The position numbers were made by a program, and so were the translations under genes. Shown here piece after piece: positions 1-7,700 of a stretch of 9,255 nucleotides of DNA; position 1 is the first letter of the stretch, and each line of letters starts with the position of its first letter. The notes under the pieces are model-generated. The model was not told the origin of the DNA and searched no databases. It saw nothing but the letters and a program-made list of their open reading frames with translations. The stretch is taken from NCBI GenBank assembly GCA_946183095.1, contig CAMHBE010000060.1:1-9255 (forward strand). The letters are read 5' to 3'. This DNA is from an uncultured Clostridia bacterium (GTDB lineage: Bacteria; Bacillota; Clostridia; Oscillospirales; Ruminococcaceae).

Positions 1-26
1 GGAGTTATAAGATCATATCTTTTCAT
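1..26 (-). CDS. Start of an unidentified gene, cut by the left edge (possibly hisZ)
   Basis: Only the first eight codons and two bases of a ninth are visible. The minus strand reads ATG at 26-24 and then encodes MKRYDLIT, with CCN (Pro) next. The start is supported by an AAAGGA ribosome binding site seven bases upstream and by a strong promoter about 80 bases upstream, so this is probably a genuine gene start. An N-terminus of the form M-K-R-Y-x-x-x-T-P resembles, from memory, clostridial HisZ proteins (ATP phosphoribosyltransferase regulatory subunit), which usually continue with EGTRD-like residues. Nine residues are too few to rely on, so the product should be treated as unknown. It is read in the same direction as polC, 158 bases after the polC stop codon. 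Confidence 0.6.
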
Positions 27-31
27 TCGTA

Positions 32-39
32 TTTCCTTT
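32..39 (-). promoter_or_regulatory. Ribosome binding site of the left-edge gene
   Basis: The minus strand reads AAAGGAAA. Its AAGGA core lies seven bases before the ATG at 26. It matches the anti-Shine-Dalgarno sequence well and fixes the start codon of the truncated gene at the left edge. Confidence 0.65.
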
Positions 40-67
40 CACATACGGTTGATTTACTATGTTAAAG

Positions 68-91
68 TGCTAATATAGTAGCATATTAGCA
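68..91 (-). promoter_or_regulatory. Inverted repeat just after the transcription start: operator or leader hairpin
   Basis: TGCTAATAT and ATATTAGCA form perfect 9-base arms around a 6-base centre. On the minus strand the repeat begins about six bases after the predicted transcription start (around 97) and ends about 40 bases before the start codon at 26. This position suits a repressor operator or a 5' leader stem-loop. The arms are AT-rich and no T-run follows on either strand, so it is not a convincing terminator. If the downstream gene is hisZ, a TrpR-like histidine regulator would be one candidate binder, but that is a guess. Confidence 0.45.
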
Positions 92-103
92 GATGACTTA
101 TAT

Positions 104-132
104 ATAATATCATATTGACAGAAGATTGTCAA
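104..132 (-). promoter_or_regulatory. Housekeeping (sigma-A type) promoter for the left-edge gene
   Basis: On the minus strand a perfect -35 box TTGACA (132-127) is followed by 17 bases and then TATTAT (109-104), which differs from the -10 consensus at one base. Transcription would start near 97, giving a leader of about 70 bases before the ATG at 26. The promoter lies inside the gap after polC, so the left-edge gene can be expressed independently of polC. Confidence 0.7.
115..132. repeat. Inverted repeat TTGACA-N6-TGTCAA overlapping the -35 box
   Basis: Two perfect 6-base arms flank GAAGAT on the plus strand. One arm is exactly the -35 box of the minus-strand promoter and the other extends into the spacer. 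A dimeric repressor bound here would block RNA polymerase. Its centre lies 44 bases from the centre of the inverted repeat at 68-91, about four helical turns. A chance occurrence is possible because one arm is constrained by the promoter consensus. Confidence 0.35.
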
Positions 133-184
133 GCAAAACTGTTTCCATTCCATTGAATTTCTGTAAATATTCGGTTTCCCGTTC

Positions 185-3100
185 TTAGAAATTGAACAAA
201 GATATCTGGTTGCTTTCAGGCAGATCGCCGAAAGCTCCAACCGATTTCAGGGTATCCACAACAGTCTTGCCGACACCGCTCTGCTGCTGGAATTCTTCTA
301 TCGAAATAAAATCGCCGTCCTTTGCCTTTTCGTATATCATCTGCGCCGCCGAAGCTCCGACACCGCTTATCGCCTTGAACGGCAGTCTCAGCTTTCCGTC
401 CTCTATCTGGTAGATAAAGGCGTGCGATTTGTAGATATTCACGGGCAGGAACTCATACCCGCGCAGTCTCATCTCATAGATTATCATGAGCATATCGTGG
501 GTGTCGTCGATCTTGGCGCTGCGTTCCTCCTTGGGAAGCGAGCGTATCGCGATTATCCTGTCCTTTATCTGCTCGACAGGCTTGATGGCAGTCTCGGCAT
601 CAAAGTCCTCACCGCGGACGGTGAATATCGAAGCATAGAACACGAGGGGTTCGTGTACCTTGAACCAGCAGAGCTTTATCGCCGATGTGACGTAAGCCGC
701 CGCGTGCGCCTTCGGGAACATATACTTTATCTTCAGGCAGCTGTCGATGTACCATTCGGGGACATCGTGGTCGCGCATATCCTGCTTCATCTCTTCCGTC
801 AGCAGCTTGGGCGCGTTGCCCTTTCGCGTGATCTCCATTATCTTGAAGGAGAGCGACGGGTCCATTCCGTGGTAGATAAGGTATGTCATGATGCTGTCAC
901 GGGTACCGATAACTTCGGATATAGTGCAGGTGCCGTTCTTGATAAGCTCCTGCGCGTTGCCGAGCCATACGTCTGTACCGTGGGAAAGTCCCGATATTTG
1001 CAGCAGGTCGCTGAAATTTTTAGGCTTCGCTTCAAGCAGCATCCCGCACACGAAGTTGGTGCCCATCTCGGGTATGCCGAGAGTTCCCGTCTTCCAGAGC
1101 AGATCATCGGCGTTAACGCCGAGCACCTCGGGCGAGGTGAACAGACTGTACACATCGGGGTCGGACATGGGTATCTCGGTGATGATCCTGCCCGAAAACT
1201 CCTCGAGGTATTTGTATATCGTCGGCACATCATGACCCAGCTCATCCAGCTTTAGCAGTGTGTCGTGCATTGAATGGAAGTCGAAGTGGGTGGTGATAAG
1301 GTCGCTCTCGTCCTTTTCGGCGGGGTGCTGAACGGGGGTGAAGTCATAGACCTCGTAATCGCCCGGTACAACGACCATTCCGCCGGGGTGCTGACCTGTA
1401 GTCCTTTTTACATCGCAGCAGCCGAGAGCCAGCCGCTGCATCTCGGCGGGGTTTGCCGTCTTGTTATTCTGTTCGAGGTATTTCTTGACGTAACCGAACG
1501 CCGTCTTTTCCTGAACGCCCGCTATGGTGCCCGCCTTGAAAACGTGATCCTTACCGAACAGCTCTTCGGTGTAGCGGTGGGAAAGGCTCTGGAAATCGCC
1601 CGAGAAGTTAAGGTCGATATCCGGGGCTTTGTCGCCCTTGAAGCCGAGGAACGTCTCGAACGGTATGTCGTGACCGTCGCGGAACATCGGTTCGCCGCAC
1701 TTCGGACAGTTCTTCTCGGGAAGGTCAAATCCCGAACCCACCGACCCGTCGTCGATGAACTCGTTCCAGCGGCATTTGCGGCAGCGGTAATGCGGCGGCA
1801 GCGGATTTACTTCCGAGATACCCGACATTATCGCAACGAATGACGAGCCGACGGAACCACGGGAGCCTACCAGATATCCGTTCTTTTCGGAGAAAGCAAC
1901 CAGTTTCTGCGCTATCATGTACAGCACGGAGAAGCCGTATTTTATGATCGCGTCAAGCTCTCTTTGCAGGCGCTTAGAGACGATCTCGGGGATGCTGCCC
2001 TCATAGCCGTACCAGTCCATCGCTCTGTCCCAGCAGAGCTTCTGCAGCTCTTCCTCCGCGCCCGGCAGGAACGGAGTGAACGTGCCTTTGGGTATCGGGC
2101 GTATCTCGTCTATCATATCCGCGATCATGCGGGTATTCTCAACTACGACTTCGTAAGCCTTCTCGTCGCCGAGATACGCAAATTCCTCCAGCATCTCGTC
2201 GGTGGTGCGCAGGTACAGCGGCGGCTCGTCCTCAACGTCCGTATATCCCTGCCCGGCTTTGAGTATCTCGCGGAAAATGCCGTCCTCCGGGTCCTTGAAA
2301 TGCACATCGCAGGTAGCCACGACCGGTATGCCGAGCTTGTCGCCGAGGTCGCAGATCTGCTTGTTTATCTTGCGCAGTTCGAGCTCGGACTTCACGGTGC
2401 CTTTCTTTATCAGAAAATGGTTGTTTGCAATGGGCTGTATCTCAAGGTAGTCGTAGAACGATGCTATCTCCTCTATCACAGCGTCGTCCTTCTTGTTCTC
2501 TATCGCCTGATAGAGTTCACCGGCTTCGCAGGCACTGCCTATTATCAGACCTTCGCGGTGATTTTTCAGTTCGGACATGGGTATTCGCGGCTTGTTGCGG
2601 AAATAGTTCAGGTTCGACATACCGATGAGCTCGTACAGATTTTTCAGACCCGTGTTGTTCTTCACCAGCAGTATCATGTGATATACCGGCATCTTCCGGG
2701 GGTCGGTGCCTGTTATGAGGTTGAGGTCGCCGAGCTTCTTTATATCACGTCCGCGGCGGCTCTCGGCTATCAGCTTGCAGTATATCATCGAGAGCATCTT
2801 AGCGTCGTCTATAGCGCGGTGGTGGTTGAAATCCCCCAGCCCGAAGTGCTCCGCCATAGTGTCGAGCTTGTGGTTCTTTTTGTTGGGAACGAGCGCACGG
2901 CATACCGCAAGAGTATCTATGCTGTCCGCGCGGAATTTCAGCCTGTGACGGTCGCTCGCCGCACGGATGAATGACATATCGAAAGGCGCGTTGTGCGCAA
3001 CGAGGGGAGCGTCCCCGCAGAACTTCATGAACTGTGTCACGGCTTCCTTGTCGTCGGGCGCATCCTTCACCATTTCGTCTGTGATACCGGTCAGCTTTGT

Positions 3101-4579
3101 TATCTCGTCGGGTATGTGCATACCGGGGTTCACGAAGGTCTGGAATTCCTCCACGACTTCGAGATTTCTGAGCTTCACAGCGCCTATTTCCGTAAGGCGG
3201 CAGTCAGCGGGGCTAAGACCGGTCGTTTCCACATCGAACACCACGATGTCATCGTCTATGCTGCGCCCGCCGCATCCCTCTATCAGCGGAGCCTCGTTGT
3301 TGACGAAATAGGCTTCCATACCGTAGATAGGCTTGAACTTTGCTTCCGGGTCGGACTTTCTTATCTTGTCCACGGTGTTCATGAGTTCCGGGAATGACTG
3401 CACGTTGCCGTGGTCGGTTATCGCGACTGCGGGATGCCCCCACTTGTAAGCCTGCATAACGAGGTCTTTTGCGGGAGTTATGGCGTCGAGGTCAGACATA
3501 TTTGTGTGCATATGCAGCTCAACGCGCTTTGTTTCGGCTTTGTCCTTTCGCGGCAAGGTCTTGACGGTCATGATCGACTTCGGTTCGATGACATTGCCGC
3601 CGGCGAATTTATCGAATGAGCATTTGCCGTTCACGAGAACAGCCGTTCCCTCTTTCAGAAACTTGTAAGCATCGGCTTTCTCGGTAGCGGTGAACACCCT
3701 CATTATCTGCGAAGAAGTCCTGTCGGTGAAAAACACGGTCTTGACGGTGTATTTCCCGTCCTTGACTGTCTTATCCTCGGTCTGGAATATCTCGCCCCAT
3801 ACGGTGACATCCTCCTGCTCGGAGATGAGGTCTTTCATTTTTATCGGAGCATCGTTTATAGGCTTGCCGACAACGAGCTGCGCGTCCTCGGCAAGATGCT
3901 CGTTCTCAAACATGAGCTTCATATCTTCCGGCGGGTCGTGTATCACGGGACCGCGCGAGTATGTGCGCTTCTTGTCGGCGGGACCCCCGCCCGCACCTGA
4001 CGAGCTCTTACTCCCGTTTGCGGGAGAGGCGGACTGTTCGGGCTTCGGCGGAGGCGGCGGAACAGGCAGGGCGGCGTCCTTCTCGGCGACCTCTTTCGAG
4101 TATTCGTCAAGGTCGAGCGTCGTCCTTCCGGTAAAATTTACGTTGATGTCCACCCCGTAAAAACCCTTCGCGAACTTCTTTATTTTAGCGTCGATACCTT
4201 CCGTAGTCATTATATCTGCGCCGTAATGCTGTAACACTATATCGGCATTTCCGTCGTGCAGCTCTACCGCCGCGTCGTCAAAATATCCGTTGACGTTGAA
4301 ACCCTCGCGGCGCAGGAAATTTGCGATATCGAGCACCGCGTCACCGTCGAACAGTTCCGCGGGATATTTCGGATAGATGCTGACATTCCCGCATTCCAGC
4401 TCAGCGCGTATCTTGTCGGCGGCGTCAAACAATGCCGAGAACGGTACACGTTCAGACAATGCAAGCTGAAATATCAGCGAGTTATCCGCTTTTTTGCGCT
4501 GTATCTTCAGCACATCACCGCCTGCGGCTTTCTCATCAAAAACTATATTTTCAAACAGTTCCGTTAATCGTGCGGACAC
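185..4579 (-). CDS. polC: DNA polymerase III PolC, Gram-positive type, with built-in 3'-5' exonuclease
   Basis: PolC is the replicative polymerase of low-GC Gram-positives, and its length here (1464 aa) is normal for the family. Numbering from the GTG at 4579, an N-terminal domain (1-165) is followed by a Pro/Gly/Ser linker (about 172-201). An OB fold lies near 255-340. A PHP domain (345-430, resuming near 615-835) has ELHMH, DHGN and CDVHF. A DEDDh exonuclease (441-600) is inserted within it, with DVETTG (D448/E450), HNAPFD and HRAIDD. The polymerase core has GSRGSVGSS, a CxxC...CxxC zinc site (933/936, 958/961), catalytic PDIDLNF (D987/D989), FDFHSMHD and the finger motif FPKAHAAAY. A helix-hairpin-helix-like segment follows near 1400-1445, then QISLF (1458-1462), a beta-clamp binding motif. 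The longest reading frame starts at a GTG at 4600, but GGAGG lies just before the GTG at 4579, so I place the start there. It has its own promoter and is apparently intact. Confidence 0.97.
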   Translation of the reverse strand: MSARLTELFENIVFDEKAAGGDVLKIQRKKADNSLIFQLALSERVPFSALFDAADKIRAELECGNVSIYPKYPAELFDGDAVLDIANFLRREGFNVNGYFDDAAVELHDGNADIVLQHYGADIMTTEGIDAKIKKFAKGFYGVDINVNFTGRTTLDLDEYSKEVAEKDAALPVPPPPPKPEQSASPANGSKSSSGAGGGPADKKRTYSRGPVIHDPPEDMKLMFENEHLAEDAQLVVGKPINDAPIKMKDLISEQEDVTVWGEIFQTEDKTVKDGKYTVKTVFFTDRTSSQIMRVFTATEKADAYKFLKEGTAVLVNGKCSFDKFAGGNVIEPKSIMTVKTLPRKDKAETKRVELHMHTNMSDLDAITPAKDLVMQAYKWGHPAVAITDHGNVQSFPELMNTVDKIRKSDPEAKFKPIYGMEAYFVNNEAPLIEGCGGRSIDDDIVVFDVETTGLSPADCRLTEIGAVKLRNLEVVEEFQTFVNPGMHIPDEITKLTGITDEMVKDAPDDKEAVTQFMKFCGDAPLVAHNAPFDMSFIRAASDRHRLKFRADSIDTLAVCRALVPNKKNHKLDTMAEHFGLGDFNHHRAIDDAKMLSMIYCKLIAESRRGRDIKKLGDLNLITGTDPRKMPVYHMILLVKNNTGLKNLYELIGMSNLNYFRNKPRIPMSELKNHREGLIIGSACEAGELYQAIENKKDDAVIEEIASFYDYLEIQPIANNHFLIKKGTVKSELELRKINKQICDLGDKLGIPVVATCDVHFKDPEDGIFREILKAGQGYTDVEDEPPLYLRTTDEMLEEFAYLGDEKAYEVVVENTRMIADMIDEIRPIPKGTFTPFLPGAEEELQKLCWDRAMDWYGYEGSIPEIVSKRLQRELDAIIKYGFSVLYMIAQKLVAFSEKNGYLVGSRGSVGSSFVAIMSGISEVNPLPPHYRCRKCRWNEFIDDGSVGSGFDLPEKNCPKCGEPMFRDGHDIPFETFLGFKGDKAPDIDLNFSGDFQSLSHRYTEELFGKDHVFKAGTIAGVQEKTAFGYVKKYLEQNNKTANPAEMQRLALGCCDVKRTTGQHPGGMVVVPGDYEVYDFTPVQHPAEKDESDLITTHFDFHSMHDTLLKLDELGHDVPTIYKYLEEFSGRIITEIPMSDPDVYSLFTSPEVLGVNADDLLWKTGTLGIPEMGTNFVCGMLLEAKPKNFSDLLQISGLSHGTDVWLGNAQELIKNGTCTISEVIGTRDSIMTYLIYHGMDPSLSFKIMEITRKGNAPKLLTEEMKQDMRDHDVPEWYIDSCLKIKYMFPKAHAAAYVTSAIKLCWFKVHEPLVFYASIFTVRGEDFDAETAIKPVEQIKDRIIAIRSLPKEERSAKIDDTHDMLMIIYEMRLRGYEFLPVNIYKSHAFIYQIEDGKLRLPFKAISGVGASAAQMIYEKAKDGDFISIEEFQQQSGVGKTVVDTLKSVGAFGDLPESNQISLFNF

Positions 4580-4586
4580 TGATGTT

Positions 4587-4594
4587 CCTCCTTT
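4587..4594 (-). promoter_or_regulatory. Shine-Dalgarno site that decides the polC start
   Basis: The minus strand reads AAAGGAGG, a full match to the consensus, seven bases upstream of the GTG at 4579. Starting at 4600 would place this site inside the coding sequence as Lys-Gly-Gly and leave that GTG with no comparable site. The upstream seven codons are therefore leader, not protein. Confidence 0.85.
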
Positions 4595-4597
4595 CGT

Positions 4598-4617
4598 CAC
4601 CCCGCGTCAGCGGAATG
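4598..4617 (-). promoter_or_regulatory. Small hairpin in the polC leader, just before the ribosome binding site
   Basis: CATTCCGC and GCGGGGTG can pair as eight base pairs (two of them G-U) around a TGAC tetraloop. The hairpin ends three bases before AAAGGAGG and lies within the roughly 64-base leader. It could tune access to the ribosome binding site, but a short stem like this may also be chance. Confidence 0.25.
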
Positions 4618-4649
4618 GCACCTGTAAAAATCATTTCCGTTATCCTTTT

Positions 4650-4678
4650 ATTATACACTTGATACATGGTTTTGTCAA
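4650..4678 (-). promoter_or_regulatory. Perfect-consensus housekeeping promoter of polC
   Basis: The minus strand has TTGACA (4678-4673), exactly 17 bases, then TATAAT (4655-4650). Both boxes match the sigma-A consensus at all six positions with ideal spacing. Transcription should begin near 4643, giving a leader of about 64 bases before the polC GTG. The promoter lies downstream of the kinase terminator, so polC starts its own transcription unit. Confidence 0.88.
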
Positions 4679-4681
4679 GTG
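4656..4681. repeat. Inverted repeat spanning the polC promoter spacer
   Basis: CACTTGA (4656-4662) and TCAAGTG (4675-4681) are perfect 7-base inverted arms separated by 12 bases. One arm covers most of the -35 box and the other abuts the -10 box. This is the geometry of a repressor operator, although part of one arm is fixed by the -35 consensus. I recognise no known regulator for it. Confidence 0.35.
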
Positions 4682-4715
4682 CGGGAATGCCTTTGTCACT
4701 GTCGGCATAATACGG

Positions 4716-4750
4716 AAAAAACAACTCCCCCGTTATAGCGAGGGAGTTGT
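4716..4750 (-). terminator. Intrinsic terminator of the kinase gene
   Basis: On the minus strand ACAACTCCC pairs perfectly with GGGAGTTGT, with an additional internal CG/CG pairing across the loop. A run of T residues (4721-4716) follows at once. The hairpin begins 17 bases after the kinase stop codon. The plus strand lacks an equivalent T-run, so it should act only on minus-strand transcripts and separates the kinase from polC. Confidence 0.9.
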
Positions 4751-4767
4751 AAATTCAGTTTGCTATA

Positions 4768-7700
4768 TCATGTAAACACGACCTCAACGTCGGTATTGAT
4801 GAAAGCGTCGATATCTATATCGGTATTCTGTGACATATAGACATATTTCAGTTTAGTGCAGTCCCAGAACGCCGCAAAGCCTATCTTTTCGATGCTGTGC
4901 GGGATATCGAGCTCGTCGATAGCCGTCTTGGAGAACGCGTATTCGTCTATGACCTTGACACCCTCACCGAGAGTTAGCTTTGAAAGAGAGGTGCAGTTCT
5001 GGAACGCGTATGAACCTATCGTTTTGACGGTGGACGGAATATTTATGCTTGTTATGCCGTAGCACCTTATAAATGCGGCTGAGCCTATCGACGTAAGACC
5101 GCTCGGAAGTGTCACAGACGTTACATTCTCACAGAGAGCGAACGAATCGTCACCGATAGTTTTAAGGCTGGTCGGCAGATCGAGTCTCGTCAGCCCCTTG
5201 CACTCCGAGAATGCCTCGGCACCTATCTCCTGTATGCTGTTGGGGAAGTTTATCGAAGAGAGCTTGCCGCAGCCCGAGAATGCCTTTGTCCCGATAACGC
5301 CCAGACTGTCACTGAGAGAGACCGTTTCGAGGTTCGTACACTTGTAGAATGCGCATTCCTCGAATATTTCCGGTCCTCTTGGTATGTCTATCTTACGCAG
5401 TCCCGTGCAGCCTGCAAACGTGTACGGCGATATCTTCTTCATTTTGGTCGAAAGGGTGATATCACTAAGCGATATATCGTTCTCAAAAGCGTGTGCGCCG
5501 ATCTTCTCGGTCGATTTCGGAACATTAAGTACCGACAGAGACGTGCAGCCCTTGAAGCAGCTGTCACCGATAGTCTTGTTGCCCTCCTTCATGTTGAGGG
5601 AAGTGAGCGACGAGCAGCCTTCAAATACGTTGTTGTCGATGTACCACATACTCTCCGGAGTGGTGACTTTCGTAAGACCCGTGCAGTTCTGGAACGCGCA
5701 GTCATGCACTTCTCTGATACCCTCGGGCAGCGATATCTCCCTGAGCTTTGTACAACCCGCGAAGCAGTACGCCGACAGTTCCTTAGGCGACGCCTTCATG
5801 GTGACGCTTGTGAGAGACGTGCAGTTGCGGAACGCGTTCTCGCCGATATTGGTAACGCTGCTCGGTATCTCTACCGATTCCAGAACTGAATTGCTGCTGA
5901 ATGCGGAAGCGGCAATACTGATGACCGATTTCCCGCCGAGCTTCGACGGTATGACGAGCTTCCCTGCCGTCCCTCTGTACCCGGTTATCTCAACGCCGCC
6001 CGTGACAGAAACGTATTTGAGAGTATCTTCTGCGGAAGCGGGCTTGTCATCCTTCTTGGTCGTAGTTGTAGTTGTATCTTTCTTGGTAGTAGTAGTAGTC
6101 TTTGTTGTCCGCGGGGGCGCTGTGGTCACATCGGGTGTCTTTGTGGTAACGTCCGGAGCCGTCGCGGGTGCCGCAGTCGTTATTTCGGGCGGCTGCGTGG
6201 TATCTTCGTCGGGAACATCCTCCTCTTCCGGCTCTGTATCGGGAACAGGCACTTCCATGAGATCGGGGTCTTCCTCCGTCACGGCTTCCTCACCCATACT
6301 GCGGAACATGATATTTGCAGCATCGCAGCCCGAGAAAGCGTCGTCCGCAACGCTGCAATCCGTCGGGAGCGAAACGTCACCGAGCGAGGTGCAGCCCATG
6401 AATGATTTTCCGTTAAGGCGCATTATGCTGTTAGGTACGACGAGTTTCTCCAGACTGCTGCAGCCGTTGAAGGTTTCGGTATCCACCATCGACATACCCG
6501 AAGAAAGAATAAGTATCTTTGCTTTTGAGCAGTTCTTGAACGCGGACTTTCCTACTCTCGAAATGCTCTTAGGCAGTTTTATCGCTTCGAGGGCAGTGCA
6601 GTCCTCGAATGCCTGTTCGCCTATCGAAGTAACTCTGCTTGTGAATTTCACCGACATCATCGACGAGCATCTTCCGAACGCATGGTCGCCGACTGCGGTA
6701 ACACTGTCCGGCAGTGTTACAGACTTTATCTCCTTGCATCCGTAGAACGCGAAGGGAGATATCTCCGAAACACCTGCCGGTATGCGCACCGAACGCATGC
6801 TTGAGCACTCATAGAACGCTCGTTCGCCGATGACCGAAACGCTGTTCGGTATCGCGACATAACCGAGGTTTGAGCAGCCGAAGAAAGCGGCTGTGCCTAT
6901 CTCCCGAAGTCCGCTGGGCAGATCGACTGCCGTTATCAGCGACGGGTCGGGGAAAATACTCATGCCGGTGTCGCCCTGCAATTTTGTAACGGGCTTGCCG
7001 TTTATAGCCGCGGGTATCGAGACTTCACCCGATGTTCCGAGGTATTTTGTGATAGTGATCCTGCCGTCTTCCTCCACTGTCTCGAAAAGATCGGCATCGG
7101 TAATTTCTATATCGAGGTCTTCATCGGCATAAGTCGTTGTCGTGAACTCCGCAGTCGTCACCGTCGTGATCTCCGCAGTGCCGGTGGTGATATCGGCGGA
7201 AGTTTCGACCGGCACCTGCCCGTCACCGCTTTTGTTGAGCAGTATCGCGGTGAGAATGAGCGCCGCTGCGGCAGCTGCCGAAACGCCTATTATAATGCCC
7301 TTCTTCTTTCCGCCGCCTTTGTTTGCGGGAACTGCCGCAGCCGGGGCAGCGGCGGGAGCGTTGATGTTCGTACCCGATGCAGCTTCTCTTATTCCGGCGG
7401 CAGGAATAACGCGCGTTGCGGTATTGTCGGTCTGCGGTGTCTGCCCATACTGTGGCTGCTGCATCTGCCCATACTGTGACTGCGGAACCTGCCCGTACTG
7501 TGACTGCTGCATCTGCCCATACTGTGACTGCGGAACCTGCCCGTACTGTGACTGCTGCATTTGCCCGTACTGTGACTGCGGAACCTGCCCGTACTGTGAC
7601 TGCGGCACTTGACCGTACTGTGACTGCGGTATCTGACCGAAGATGTTCTCCTGACTTGTATTGCGTTCGACTTTGTATTCCGGTATCTTATCGAGATCCG

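Noticed and set aside
68..91. Inverted repeat as the polC terminator
   Set aside because: The stem is AT-rich, no T-run follows it on the minus strand, and it lies downstream of the next gene's promoter.
1964..2974. Plus-strand reading frame of 336 codons, and another of 277 codons at 422-1255
   Set aside because: Both are antisense to conserved PolC motifs and lack family features; they arise from the codon bias of polC.
4551..4634. Small leader reading frame beginning ATG at 4634 and overlapping the polC start
   Set aside because: Its only ribosome-binding-like sequence (AAAGGA, about 4648-4643) lies at or upstream of the predicted transcription start, so it would not be in the mRNA, and the peptide has no notable features.
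5384..6745. Plus-strand reading frame of 453 codons
   Set aside because: It lies wholly opposite the LRR and Thr-rich coding of the kinase, has a Ser/Val-biased composition explained by that, and no recognisable domain.
7142..7612. Plus-strand reading frame encoding Cys-rich repeats (CPYCDCGT-like), resembling a metal-binding protein
   Set aside because: It is the exact antisense of the GQxxQSQY octapeptide array; the minus-strand frame has clear domain context on both sides and this one has none.
7447..7638. CRISPR-like look of regularly spaced repeats
   Set aside because: The units are contiguous 24-bp in-frame coding repeats with no unique spacers.
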